64,000 nucleotides of DNA from Roseovarius lutimaris (GCF_900115165.1 NZ_FOVP01000018.1:57905-121904), one strand, 5' to 3'; numbered from the stretch's first letter, positions 27,136-37,010 are shown. Notes: generated from the letters alone by a model not told the origin. A program made the numbers and translations.

Positions 27136-29921
27136 AGCACCCTCTTGAGCGGCAAAACACCCGCCACAGGTTTTTGCCAGAACGCCCGCGCCATCGAGGC
27201 CGATGTTTTGGACGCGCCCAGATGATTGGGCGAAAGCGGCACGGATTTGTCTTGTGACACATCAATATAACCTGTCGCGAGCGGCACCAGATGCGCCCAG
27301 GACAACTCATCCCAGCCCTGAATCTGGCTCAACGGCGGCGCGCTATCCGCTTGCGCCACCCGTTTGCGCCCCTCAAATGGCAATTGTGGCCGATAGGGGC
27401 GATCCTGCATGCCTTTCATCCTGAAGCCATAGGTCATTACCGCCTCATCGCGCCGCGCCTGCCGCACGGCAAGCGATCCGACATCCAGACCAAAGCGCAA
27501 CCGGCCGGCAGGCTCGTAGATCACAAAGAAAACCCGGTTTTCGACCGAGGGGTCCAACACCTCTTCGCGCGAAATCTCAAAGCCGAAATAGCTGGTATCG
27601 CCGCCGATCTTGCCGACAAAGCCTGGCGGAATATCCTGTCCTTTGCCCACTTTAAAGCCGTCATCGTCCTCGGCGATATTGATCGCCAGAACCGGATCGC
27701 CAAGCTTGCGCACGATGTCGCCACGGATCACCACGATCAGGTTCTCGCTGGCATTCCCGGCCCCCACGGGCACATTGCCGCCAAGCTTGGCCTGCCATTG
27801 ATGGATTGGCGCGATATCGTCGCCCCTGGGATCGCCCGCAGGGTGGCCCCGGTCCCAGAACCGCTTGAAAATGGTGCCGCGCATATCGGTTGGAAATTCC
27901 CGCCAGCGCAATTCCCGATTCATCTCGTGGTTCATGCCCAACAGGAACGCCTCGACAAAGGGGCGGTTTTCCTCGACCACGGCGACCGAATTATCCGGCA
28001 GGTTTTCCGCCCCGGCAAACAGCGCGGTTTGGCTGACCTGTTGCAAGAGCCCGCTCATCGGATAGGCGATTTCGGGCGCGCGCCACACCGGCGTGACGGT
28101 TTTGCGCTCGTCTTCGGTCAAGCCGCGAACGCTGACAAACGCTTTATAGACAGGCAAGCGCGCCAGCATATTTGCCACCGGGGCCACCAGATCAACGCTG
28201 GAAAATCGGCGCACGGCAACCGTTGGAACGCGCGCCTCCTTGAGGCCTTCAAAGATCTCCATGTTAAAGATCGGCCGCAGCATTTCGCCGATTTCCACCG
28301 ACAGCCTGCCCTTGAACGCGGGGTCTTTCAGGGCTTTGGTGGTGGGTTTGGGCGCATCTTTTGACGAGATCTTTCCCCGCAGGGCGGCGGATGTGTCGCC
28401 AGGCGCGGAGGGCATCGGCACCGCATCCCGCGCCTTGGGCGCGCGCCCCGACAGCGCCAGGCTGCGCTTGGCCGAAACATGTCTTAAACTGCGCGCGCTA
28501 TTGCTCAGCGGCACGCCGTTCTCGGCCAGGCGCTGTGACACGCTCGTGCCTTTCACCACCTCCACGGCCCGGTGCAGCCCCTGTGACAAGGCCAGCGACA
28601 CATCACTTGGCAGCCGTTCAAAATGGCGTCTGGTCAGCGCCTCGGCCATCCTTTGCGCCGCCTGCAAGCGCGCCAGCTTTTCGTTGGCCTCAACAATCTC
28701 GTCGTATTGCGTCCAGGCCAGATGGGCGAACATCTCCTGATTGCGTTTGACCAGTTTTGCGCCAAGCCCGGCCACCTGACGGAACTTCAGATCAAGGTTG
28801 ATCTGATCAAACCACGCGCGGGTCTTGGCCTTTGCATAAGAAATGTCGGTCTCGGGCTTGTAGCGAAACCCATAGGGCGGGAAAGCCACCAGCGGGTCCT
28901 CATCGGTGTCCTCGGTGTGTCTCGCGCCGGTCATCACCTCGGTAAGCGTGTCGATCATCGGCGCAATCAGGTCTTTCGGCGTGTCAATTCCGGGCGGGTC
29001 TTTGCGCGGCACCTGCATGGCCGACTGGCGGGCAAATGTCGCCTTGGGAAAGGTCATGTCATAATAGCCGGGCGTCTGCGCCGAGACCCCGGTATCGCCG
29101 ATCAAATCCGCGAGGTCATCAAGGTCCAACGCCTTGAGGCGCCTAAGCAAAAGCTCCACATCTTCCTGCGCATCCGTGGTGAAGCGCCAGTCAAAATAGC
29201 TTGGCAACTCAACCGGCCCCGCCGACAGGCCCCAGGCAAAGGCATCATAGGGCGAGGCCCTGGCTGTCTGTCCAAGACCGCTCAGGCGGCCCGCCTCATA
29301 GACCGGCACCAGAAAGCCATGATAGCTTGTCACCGGCCTGAGTTTGCGCAGGCACATGATGCGCGCAAAGTTCCCGTCGGCGTCGCTCTCAAGCACCGCT
29401 TGGGCGTTTTGCGCCGCGGTGCCGGTTGCCGTATCGGGAATACTGGCCTGCACATGGGCGCTGGCCCATAGAAACGCCGGATCAGGCAGGGACAGCGACC
29501 CGTCCTTGACCTGAATGCGCTTGAGCGTGCTGCGGCCGCTTTGCACGAATGAAAATTCACCGGCCTCAAGCACAATCAATGCCAGCCAAGGAATTTTGCG
29601 CGACGCGTTGCCGGTATCCAGAGAAAACCGCCAGGGGAAATCGGCATCGCCAAACTCGATTGCGGGAAAGTAATTCGGCTCGAACCCGCGCAGGCCGGGG
29701 CGCGGCTCGACCCGCGAAATCGCGTTGCGGTCGATGCTGTGCACATCACCCGGCCCGCGCAACGCAGAGCTGACGGCGACGCGCGCGCCCTGCGCTTGCC
29801 CGGCCTTTTCGATGCCAAAATCATAGGTCAGCTTTAGGCGCGCCTCGCCCGCGCCCGGCGCTGTCGCCAGGGCGGCCATGCCGGATTGCGCATGGGGCAG
29901 AAAGGTAAATCTCTCAGGCAT
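27132..29921 (-). CDS. large hypothetical protein (929 aa)
   Basis: The protein starts MPERFTFLPHAQSG and has no signal peptide. The front half (about 1-330) is strand-rich with RKIPWLALIVLEAGEFSF and a distinctive MCLRKLRPVTSYHGFLVPVY at about 190-210. A helical part follows (QRMAEALTRRHFERLPSDV), then a Ser/Ala/Pro/Lys-rich linker at about 480-540. The C-terminal domain contains HEMNRELRWREFPTDMRGT and later GKIGGDTSYFGFEIS. I do not recognise a named domain. The gene is 17 nt after the DUF6603-like gene and overlaps the 1507-aa gene by 4 nt, so all four form one operon. A structural or scaffolding role is only a guess. Confidence 0.88.
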   Translation of the reverse strand: MPERFTFLPHAQSGMAALATAPGAGEARLKLTYDFGIEKAGQAQGARVAVSSALRGPGDVHSIDRNAISRVEPRPGLRGFEPNYFPAIEFGDADFPWRFSLDTGNASRKIPWLALIVLEAGEFSFVQSGRSTLKRIQVKDGSLSLPDPAFLWASAHVQASIPDTATGTAAQNAQAVLESDADGNFARIMCLRKLRPVTSYHGFLVPVYEAGRLSGLGQTARASPYDAFAWGLSAGPVELPSYFDWRFTTDAQEDVELLLRRLKALDLDDLADLIGDTGVSAQTPGYYDMTFPKATFARQSAMQVPRKDPPGIDTPKDLIAPMIDTLTEVMTGARHTEDTDEDPLVAFPPYGFRYKPETDISYAKAKTRAWFDQINLDLKFRQVAGLGAKLVKRNQEMFAHLAWTQYDEIVEANEKLARLQAAQRMAEALTRRHFERLPSDVSLALSQGLHRAVEVVKGTSVSQRLAENGVPLSNSARSLRHVSAKRSLALSGRAPKARDAVPMPSAPGDTSAALRGKISSKDAPKPTTKALKDPAFKGRLSVEIGEMLRPIFNMEIFEGLKEARVPTVAVRRFSSVDLVAPVANMLARLPVYKAFVSVRGLTEDERKTVTPVWRAPEIAYPMSGLLQQVSQTALFAGAENLPDNSVAVVEENRPFVEAFLLGMNHEMNRELRWREFPTDMRGTIFKRFWDRGHPAGDPRGDDIAPIHQWQAKLGGNVPVGAGNASENLIVVIRGDIVRKLGDPVLAINIAEDDDGFKVGKGQDIPPGFVGKIGGDTSYFGFEISREEVLDPSVENRVFFVIYEPAGRLRFGLDVGSLAVRQARRDEAVMTYGFRMKGMQDRPYRPQLPFEGRKRVAQADSAPPLSQIQGWDELSWAHLVPLATGYIDVSQDKSVPLSPNHLGASKTSASMARAFWQKPVAGVLPLKRVL

Positions 29922-29938
29922 CGGTCCCTCCCCCTTCG

Positions 29939-32900
29939 CTAAAGCCGACCGGCGGCAAAAATGTAATCGGTCATGACCGGGTTCACCTCATGCAGGGCGT
30001 CAACCGCAAGCGGCTGATCGAGACCCTGCACCAGATTCGAGGCCGCCGCGAATGAGCCAACGCCAATCTCTGCCATCATCAGATCGTCGCGAATATCCGG
30101 CTGAGGCCCCCGCCCGAGCGGGCCGGGCTGATGGTCGTCAAAGAACACTCCGATCTCGTCAAACTCTGCCTCGGCCACAAACACATCACCAACCGGTGCA
30201 GGCGCCGGGCCTGGCGACACAAATAGCCTGTCAACCCGCCCAACCTGCGCCCGAAGCTCCATCTCGCGGGCATTGAACCGGCCCACGATCTCGGTGACCA
30301 CAGCGACCTGCGGCGTCAGAAAACCGGCGGCAACGGGCGGCGCATCGGTCTCGACAGGGATTTCGACGTATTCGTATTCATAGTGACTTTCGATGGCCTT
30401 GCTCGTGGCCCCGATCAGCCCCGGACCAGTGATTTCAACCCCGGCCTTGAGGCTGTCAAACGCCGTCGCGCGCAACCGTTCGGCATCGGTCAGGTTAAAG
30501 AAATGGCCATGCACAAAGCTCTGATTGACCGGCGAGGCAGCAACGCTTTGACCCGTCGCATCAAAAACCGCAAGGTCAAGCCGGGCGGGCCCGCCGGTAA
30601 TCTGGCCTTCGCCGACCTTTTGAATGCTCACGTCAAGCGGCACCGCAGTTTGCATCAGACGCGCGCCACCCAGCGGATCAATCAGGGCCTCGCCCTCTTC
30701 GGCGGCCACAAAGCTTACCCCGCCAGAGCGGTTGAGCGCGGCGACCGCCTCGAACCCGCGGACCTTTTGCAATGCCTGACGCAACAGCGCCACCGGATCG
30801 GCCGAGGGCGTCGGCAGGCTTTGGCGTGCCCCCCAGCGATGAGTGATCGAAAACTTGACCTTCTTGCGCAGGATCGTGGCCCAGACCTTGCCCGAAATAT
30901 AAAAGGTATTCGGCCCCTGAAGCCTCAGATCGAAGCCAAGGCTCAGCACGCTGTTGCCGTTGCGCAAAAGGCTTAGGCCGCCGCCCAGGGCGACGTCAAA
31001 CGCGAAGGGGTCAAAGTAGACCAGCGCGTCAAGGTAGATATATCCCTCTGCCGCCAGCTGTCCGATGATCCAGAGATCAGGCCCGCGCGCATAAAGATCG
31101 GCGCGCGCCCCGAATTGCAGCGAATTCGAGGTGATCGCCGTATAACCCGAGATCGTGATGCGGGGGTTGTTGGTGCCAAAGGCCAGCGTGATCGCCCGCA
31201 GATCCGGCAGGTTCGACGGCTTGGGAAACGCCGGATGAAGCCCGCCGAAAGAGGCGACATGCTCAAGCCGGGGCGCCCAACCGGTGCGGATCGCGGCATC
31301 GCCCGACAGCGTATAGGTCAGTATCCGTGAATTCAGCAGGGTGGCATCAAAGCTGATGGTGCGGGCGCTGAAATCAATCTCACCGAAGAAAGTAATGCTG
31401 ATCTCGACGATCGCCGCCTGCCTGGTGGGCAGCGCGACGCCAAGCCCGCCAAGAATGATGATGCGCACCTCTTGCCCGACCTCAAGGATCAGCCCAAGCT
31501 TGATATCCAAAAGCACCGGCTGGCCCCAGCCGATCTTGACCACCGGGCCGATGATGTGCTGCCCGCTTTGCGGTGGCATCACATTGGCCATATCCTCAAG
31601 GATCGAGGCCGCGTTCGCAATCGGGTCCGACGGGAAGATCAGATTATCAAGCCGCCCCTCGTAAAGCACGCTGCGCAGGGCGTCGCTGTCGATGGTGCGG
31701 TTGATGCCGATGAAACCGCCAACGCCGGTCAGGAAAAACCCGAAAGACAGCGGCACGCTGAATTCACCGAAGATCGAGGCAGCAAAGCTGAAGGTTCCCG
31801 GCGCGCCCGGCAATTCGGTGTTGAGGATGGCAAAGGCCGAAAACCCGAAGCTCTGGAATTTCAGGGCCAATGCGCCGCGATATTCGGTCTCGTCGATTGA
31901 CAGGAATCCCCCACCGGTGATCACATCGCTTTGCAGCGCGAGCGCATAGCCCGACGGCGGCACAAACCCGAATTGCAGGTCTGTCCGGCCAAATAACCCG
32001 TCCGCATCGGGGGCCTCGATCAGGGACGCCGACACGCCGATATCCTCGGCATAGGCGAATAGCGGGCCGATGGTCAGATCACCGGTCGTGGTAAGTTTGA
32101 TCGTCATCGGCTCGTCAAACTCAAGCTCGATGCCGAAATCGTAAATATTTACCGGGCCAAGGCTCAGCTCGACCGGAATGACGATCCCGAGGTTCGAGCC
32201 GCCTTCAAAATAAACCCCTTTGCCGGGGCGCCAGCCAAGGGCGAGATCACCGGCGTTGATCTCAAGCGGGCCACTCAGAACCCCGCCAAGCAAGCCGTCA
32301 TCCGAGGGGTCGATCACCATTGCAAGCTGGCTGATACCGGCGGCGAGATAGCCGTCCAACTCCTGTCCCGATGCGGCCGACCCACCGGCCTTTACAGTGA
32401 CCTGATCAATCTGCACCCGTGTTCCATTCGCCTCGCCGATCAAGACGATCTTGTCCTGACCCTGCGGCGGTGAAACCGTCATTTCGGCGCCGAACTCACC
32501 GTTGAATGCCCCGGCCCCGACGCCGAAATCGGCGTTGAACCCCGAGGGCCGCATCGACAGGACCATCCCGCCAAGCGCCCCGACAGCGCCCTCGACCGAG
32601 AGCGCGCCCTGCCCGCCGAACAGGCTTATGGCCTGATTGAGGGTGCCAATGGAATAGGGGCCGACGGCCAGCCCCCGGTCGGTGGCCGGGCGTTGCGGCC
32701 CGGCACCGGATACCGGAAACAAGGCCGCGCCGAATTCGGCCAGACTGGTATTGCCTGCCACTGCCGCAACCGGGGCCACGATCATTTTCGGGCTGTCACC
32801 GTCGCCCGCGGCACCGGGCAGGAAGTGCTGGATCTGCACATCCGTCATCTGTTCCAGCCGCGTCAGGCTCGCGATGGTTTCAAGAACCGCGCCAAGCCGG

Positions 32901-33526
32901 ACAAGGGCCGTGTTGCTGTCGAAATCGACGCCCCAGCCATAGACCTCGCGGCCCCAGCCCTCGGGGTCACGAAACAGCTGCCCCAATCGCGCCCAGTTAT
33001 AGCGGCTGTAATGATAGATCGCCCCGCGCCAGCGCGGGTCGGTTTGCTCCAGCACCGAGACCGTTTCATGGACGCCGAGAAACTGAAGCACCCGCAGCCC
33101 GGTATCGGCCCGGTCCCGCAGATAGTCGGTGAGCAACGCCGCCAGCACATCCCCGGGCAGCTTGCCGAGGTTTTCGGCCTTGTTGGGCAGGCCCGCCAGA
33201 TCCTGTAGCGAGCTGAACGCATCACCGAAATCATCCAGATTGGTAAAGCTGGCTTGCGCAAGGGCGATGACGGCCCCCACGTCAATGTTGTCGATCCCGC
33301 CCTGCGCGACATCACTGTCAACCTGCGCGATCAGATCCCCGGCCGCCGTCGCCAGCGGCCCAAGGCTGTTGACCGCGCCGCCAAGCGCCGTGACATCTAT
33401 CGAATAGCCGAACCTCAGCAGATAGTGCTCAAGCGCCTGTTCATCCTGAATTGCGGCACTCAATGGCGAAATGAACCTCGCCAATTCCGATAATACTGTT
33501 TTTACAAAATCCGACACGGGCTCCAC
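29939..33526 (-). CDS. DUF6603-like giant protein (1195 aa)
   Basis: The first 200 residues are helical. About residues 280-900 form a long strand-rich region of repeated amphipathic beta-segments with many Gly, Asp and Phe (for example GVGGFIGINRTID near 600, GLGVALPTRQAAIVEI near 695, RLQGPNTFYISGKVWATIL near 880). This long beta-rich core resembles proteins annotated as DUF6603. The tail has an IPVETDAPPVAAG segment and an acidic end. No signal peptide is seen although the core looks like a beta-helix or barrel. It is the first gene of the operon. A strong inverted repeat at 33659-33702 separates it from the multi-enzyme gene upstream. The DUF call is from memory of the pattern and is moderately secure. 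Confidence 0.8.
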   Translation of the reverse strand: MEPVSDFVKTVLSELARFISPLSAAIQDEQALEHYLLRFGYSIDVTALGGAVNSLGPLATAAGDLIAQVDSDVAQGGIDNIDVGAVIALAQASFTNLDDFGDAFSSLQDLAGLPNKAENLGKLPGDVLAALLTDYLRDRADTGLRVLQFLGVHETVSVLEQTDPRWRGAIYHYSRYNWARLGQLFRDPEGWGREVYGWGVDFDSNTALVRLGAVLETIASLTRLEQMTDVQIQHFLPGAAGDGDSPKMIVAPVAAVAGNTSLAEFGAALFPVSGAGPQRPATDRGLAVGPYSIGTLNQAISLFGGQGALSVEGAVGALGGMVLSMRPSGFNADFGVGAGAFNGEFGAEMTVSPPQGQDKIVLIGEANGTRVQIDQVTVKAGGSAASGQELDGYLAAGISQLAMVIDPSDDGLLGGVLSGPLEINAGDLALGWRPGKGVYFEGGSNLGIVIPVELSLGPVNIYDFGIELEFDEPMTIKLTTTGDLTIGPLFAYAEDIGVSASLIEAPDADGLFGRTDLQFGFVPPSGYALALQSDVITGGGFLSIDETEYRGALALKFQSFGFSAFAILNTELPGAPGTFSFAASIFGEFSVPLSFGFFLTGVGGFIGINRTIDSDALRSVLYEGRLDNLIFPSDPIANAASILEDMANVMPPQSGQHIIGPVVKIGWGQPVLLDIKLGLILEVGQEVRIIILGGLGVALPTRQAAIVEISITFFGEIDFSARTISFDATLLNSRILTYTLSGDAAIRTGWAPRLEHVASFGGLHPAFPKPSNLPDLRAITLAFGTNNPRITISGYTAITSNSLQFGARADLYARGPDLWIIGQLAAEGYIYLDALVYFDPFAFDVALGGGLSLLRNGNSVLSLGFDLRLQGPNTFYISGKVWATILRKKVKFSITHRWGARQSLPTPSADPVALLRQALQKVRGFEAVAALNRSGGVSFVAAEEGEALIDPLGGARLMQTAVPLDVSIQKVGEGQITGGPARLDLAVFDATGQSVAASPVNQSFVHGHFFNLTDAERLRATAFDSLKAGVEITGPGLIGATSKAIESHYEYEYVEIPVETDAPPVAAGFLTPQVAVVTEIVGRFNAREMELRAQVGRVDRLFVSPGPAPAPVGDVFVAEAEFDEIGVFFDDHQPGPLGRGPQPDIRDDLMMAEIGVGSFAAASNLVQGLDQPLAVDALHEVNPVMTDYIFAAGRL

Positions 33527-33658
33527 CTGGTCAGCGATAAACCTACTGTTCTCAGAAATGCGTCAAAAATAACTTTGTAAGGAAGCCTAGACGCCAATCC
33601 TGCAACCTGTCCAGTTCAAAACCCGCAGCATTCTGGCTTACGCGGATTTCGGCGACAC

Positions 33659-33702
33659 CGCCCGCCCCTGATGATGACACTCAAAAGGAGTGCGGGCGGG
33701 CG
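33659..33702 (-). terminator. GC-rich nested hairpin between the 908-aa and 1195-aa genes
   Basis: Arms CGCCCGCCC (33659-33667) and GGGCGGGCG (33694-33702) pair perfectly and enclose a second stem CACTC/GAGTG (33678-33692) with an AAAAG loop. It lies just after the stop of the minus-strand 908-aa gene. There is no T-run, so it may be a terminator helped by Rho or an RNA-stabilising structure. Confidence 0.5.
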
Positions 33703-33716
33703 CATGCGCTCTGGCG

Positions 33717-36443
33717 TTACGTCTTGGCTGCGTCGCCAACCTGCATCGGGGCATCGCGACTCACCATGCGGATGACCAGCGGCACGTGATCGGACACGTC
33801 GCGCGTGAAATCCGCCACCGTTTTGTCAAGCCGCACGATGGCCGCGTCATCGCCGCTTATCGGCGACATGTGGACATCTTTGCTGACCACGATGTGATCA
33901 ATCAGCGACCGATACCTTGCCCCGACATAAGACAGCGCGTTCTCGGCGGCGTCATCGGTGGTAAGCGTGAACAGATCCGGCGCATCGGTCAGAGGGCTGA
34001 GCACGTCGTTGTTCAGCGTCTCGTTAAGATCGCCGCCAAGCACCACAGGCAGCTTTTCGGTCTCGCGGATATCGGCAATCACCTCGGTCAGGATTTCGGC
34101 GGCAAGGCGGCGACGGGCCTTGCTTTGCGGATCACCGAAGGCTTTGAGGTGCAGCAGAATCATGATGAATTCCACCGGCTCGCCGCCCTTGGTGTTGGGC
34201 GCAACCTTGACGTTGGCGATCAGGGGGCGACGCGGAAAGGCGGTGCGTCCCGATCCGGTTTTCGCGGCCCAGGCGGTTTTGTGGCGGTTCAGGATCTTGG
34301 CGGAAATATTCACCTCGGTGGTCTTGCTGTCATAGAGAACGGCCAGATCCTGACGCCCTCTGACGTTGAGGTATTTATAGTCATAGCTCTGCCCGAGGGC
34401 CTGAAGCGATGTGATAAGGCGGTCCATCGCGTCTTTTTGCACTTCGACAAGCCCCATGGCATCCATCGACAGATGCCCCAGCACGCCCGCAACCGTATCG
34501 ACCCGCGCATCGGAAATGGCATCGTTGAAATGTTCGATGTTCCAGAATCCGATATCGGCAAACTCAAGCGAGCCCTTGTATTCCGGCACTTCGACTTCCT
34601 GGGTGCTGGAGCCGGTGATGCCCGCGATATCAAAGAACCCGAGATGCGGCGAACTGTCGGGGATCGTCGAGAGCAGATCCACAAGACCAGGTGAGCCGGT
34701 CGCCTCGCTGTGCTGGCGGGCCACAAGATGCGACACGATCGCGGCGATGCGCACGCCCTCATTGGTGGTCACGCCGTTTTCGATCCACCCCGCATGGTGC
34801 AGGGCCACCAGATCCCAGGCGTTGTTGAACACCGGGCTGCCGGACGATCCCGGCTCGGTATCGGTTTCATACCAGACCACCTTGTCCTTGACCCGCAGCA
34901 CGTCGTTGTTGTGAAGCGCGACCTCTTTCGGGCGGCCGCGCGGGTGCTGGATAATATTGACCTTTTCACCGCGCGTCACCGTCGAGGGATTGCGCAACAG
35001 CGGGATCGGGTCAAATTCATCCAGCGCCGGATCGTCACAGCCAACGATGGTGAAATCCAGCTCTTTTGAGGTCAGGAAAAACCGGTCCGGTTCAAGGTTG
35101 ACCATCAGGCTGGCGCCGCCCTCTTCAAAGCGGAATTCGGCGATGGCCTCGCGGGCTTCCTCCTTGTCGGCGATGACGTGGTTGTTGGTCATGATGAACT
35201 TGCTGGTGGCGATCAGAAACCCGGTGCCGGACCCGCCCGGCAGGTTGACGCGACAGACCGAGGCCGCCGCGTCCGCCCCGCGATAGAGAAAGCTGGCCGG
35301 CAGGAAATCGGCCCCGCCCGAGATTTTCTCGAAGTGCAGCGAGATATCCTGTTCGATTTCCTTGCGGCGGTCTTCGTCTTCGGTTGGCGGCAACGGGGTT
35401 TCCAGCAATTCGCGGCCCCGGAAATCGACCAACTCGCGAAACGCCTGCGGTTCAAGATCCTGTGCGTCGATCATCGCCTCCTTGCCCGGTGACAGCGGGC
35501 TTGTGGCCCCAAATTCGGTGGTCGATCCGAACATCGAGGCGATGACCGCGCGGAATTTACCGGCAGCGGCGGCGTAACCGGTGTTGTTGGGGTGCAACTC
35601 GTCGTGCCAGTTGCCGCCCACCGCATTCAGACAGCTGACGCGCACGACCGAGCCCGGAAATTCGCCCGCCAGCGCGACCAGTGCCGCGTTGAAACGGTTG
35701 ATCATTTCGGCCACAATCCGGGCCTGAAGCGCCTTATCCTTGATGCCAAGGCTGGCCATCGGCTTGCCCAGCCAGCGGGCGTTGTCGGGTTGGGCGTAAT
35801 CATAGCCGTGGCACAGAATTTTCAGATTGGGGAATTCGGCCAGCAAGGCGGTAAAGATCGACCGATAGACGCCGATGATGTCCTTGAGACGCTTGCCAAA
35901 GGTGGCGTTGGGATAGTCCTTGGCCGGTCTGCCCGATTTGAACGGATGCACCGCGGTTGCCAGCATGCCGTCGCCCAAAAGATCATTGCCGCCGCCGCTG
36001 ATCAGAAAGACATGCGGATTTTGCTGGCGCACCGCCTGCAAAATCTCGTCCTGATCCAGCATATCCTGCACCAGATCGCCCGCCGCCCCGAGACTATAGA
36101 TCGCGTAATCGTCAAACAGCTGGTCGATCACATCGCGCAGCAGGAAGGGATACTGAAACCAGCTATCGCCTTCGGACACGATCCGAAGCCCGCTCCAGCC
36201 GTCCTGGATTTTGCGAAGGTATCTCCTTTGCCGCCGCCGTCTCGACATGGCGTTGAAAAACCGCATCGCCACGTCGGCCTCAACGCCTTCGTCATCGACC
36301 AGGTCCGGGTTGATCTGCACTTGCGGCGCAAAGGCATCAGAGGCGTCGGGCGCGGCCATGAGATAGGCGGCGATTTCCTCATCCGGGGTGTCGATATCGC
36401 GAATTTTGGCTTTAAGCTCGGACAGTGTGATTTGTTGTGTCAT
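33717..36443 (-). CDS. three-domain enzyme: SGNH hydrolase - trypsin-like protease - EEP nuclease/phosphatase
   Basis: One 908-residue chain holds three apparently complete catalytic sets. Residues about 85-305 are an SGNH/GDSL hydrolase: GDSW (Ser94), GGGND (Asn153) and HDELHPN (Asp281/His284). Residues about 385-575 are a trypsin-like serine protease: TNNHV (His422), LDFTIV (Asp463) and GSSGSPVF (Ser534). Residues about 625-900 are an endonuclease/exonuclease/phosphatase domain: FWNIEHF (Asn635), GLVEVQ (Glu667), GGDLNE and SDHVPL. No signal peptide or membrane segment is visible. I know of no characterised protein with this order. It stands between the giant-protein operon and the divergent subtilase. 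A degradative effector, for example activated by proteolysis, is a reasonable but untested idea. Confidence 0.9.
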   Translation of the reverse strand: MTQQITLSELKAKIRDIDTPDEEIAAYLMAAPDASDAFAPQVQINPDLVDDEGVEADVAMRFFNAMSRRRRQRRYLRKIQDGWSGLRIVSEGDSWFQYPFLLRDVIDQLFDDYAIYSLGAAGDLVQDMLDQDEILQAVRQQNPHVFLISGGGNDLLGDGMLATAVHPFKSGRPAKDYPNATFGKRLKDIIGVYRSIFTALLAEFPNLKILCHGYDYAQPDNARWLGKPMASLGIKDKALQARIVAEMINRFNAALVALAGEFPGSVVRVSCLNAVGGNWHDELHPNNTGYAAAAGKFRAVIASMFGSTTEFGATSPLSPGKEAMIDAQDLEPQAFRELVDFRGRELLETPLPPTEDEDRRKEIEQDISLHFEKISGGADFLPASFLYRGADAAASVCRVNLPGGSGTGFLIATSKFIMTNNHVIADKEEAREAIAEFRFEEGGASLMVNLEPDRFFLTSKELDFTIVGCDDPALDEFDPIPLLRNPSTVTRGEKVNIIQHPRGRPKEVALHNNDVLRVKDKVVWYETDTEPGSSGSPVFNNAWDLVALHHAGWIENGVTTNEGVRIAAIVSHLVARQHSEATGSPGLVDLLSTIPDSSPHLGFFDIAGITGSSTQEVEVPEYKGSLEFADIGFWNIEHFNDAISDARVDTVAGVLGHLSMDAMGLVEVQKDAMDRLITSLQALGQSYDYKYLNVRGRQDLAVLYDSKTTEVNISAKILNRHKTAWAAKTGSGRTAFPRRPLIANVKVAPNTKGGEPVEFIMILLHLKAFGDPQSKARRRLAAEILTEVIADIRETEKLPVVLGGDLNETLNNDVLSPLTDAPDLFTLTTDDAAENALSYVGARYRSLIDHIVVSKDVHMSPISGDDAAIVRLDKTVADFTRDVSDHVPLVIRMVSRDAPMQVGDAAKT

Positions 36444-36507
36444 AAGGCACCTTTGGATCTATAAGTGAGGCCCGAAAACCGGGCAAAAACCGGCGTAAAA
36501 AACACCC

Positions 36508-36612
36508 TTAATAATTGAGTCCCGAAAACCATGGTTTGGGGCCTCCGCCCAGCATGCCACGGATATCGGCGAGTTCGCGCCGCAATGCGGCAACCACAGG
36601 GTGATCGGCCAT
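36508..36612 (-). CDS. possible 34-residue small protein or gene remnant
   Basis: Just upstream of the 908-aa gene and on the same strand, ATG 36612 opens a frame beginning MADHPVVAALRREL, passing through a Gly-Gly-Gly turn and ending in WFSGLNY. The frame continues upstream without a stop for 12 codons (AYGFLNRQE), which suggests either a remnant C-terminus or a short peptide gene. The ribosome site is weak. The helix, glycine hinge and aromatic end look selected rather than random. The length is too short to be sure. Confidence 0.35.
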   Translation of the reverse strand: MADHPVVAALRRELADIRGMLGGGPKPWFSGLNY

Positions 36613-36737
36613 TTCTTGCCGGTTCAGGAAACCATAGGCCGGAAATCAGGGCCTGACCTGATATTTGTCAAAAGCCACAAGCGGAATGGCACTACCCTTA
36701 GGTTGCATTCACCACGCGTCTGACAGGAGTGTTTCAG

Positions 36738-37010
36738 TTGACCGAGCCCGTATTAGTGACCGTGATTTTGAAACCCGTGCCGGACCCGTCCGGCACCGCG
36801 ACGATGGCTCATGCCTTTGCAAAGCTGAAAGACTGGGCAGCCACACGAAATGTGACTGTGCAGACCCCTGTCAATACCGACGCGGAAACCCTGCGGTTTG
36901 CGGCTGTTCTGACCTCTGATGAGGCTCTGGCAGACGCGCTGATTGCGGATCTTTTGGGCAAGGCGTTTGTTGACACCAGTTACAGAAAGCCAGCTGACGC
37001 GCTTCCCTAG
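36738..37010 (+). CDS. small protein (90 aa) preceding the subtilase
   Basis: The start is best placed at TTG 36738, because AGGAG at 36725-36729 would overlap the in-frame GTG at 36729 but sits 8 nt before the TTG. The product begins MTEPVLVTVILKPVPDPSG and looks like a compact alpha/beta protein with no signal peptide, similar in size to the I9-type propeptides and inhibitors of subtilases. It ends 30 nt before the subtilase start in the same direction, so co-expression is likely. An inhibitor or chaperone role for the protease is inferred from size, fold impression and position. No family was recognised. Confidence 0.75.
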   Translation: MTEPVLVTVILKPVPDPSGTATMAHAFAKLKDWAATRNVTVQTPVNTDAETLRFAAVLTSDEALADALIADLLGKAFVDTSYRKPADALP

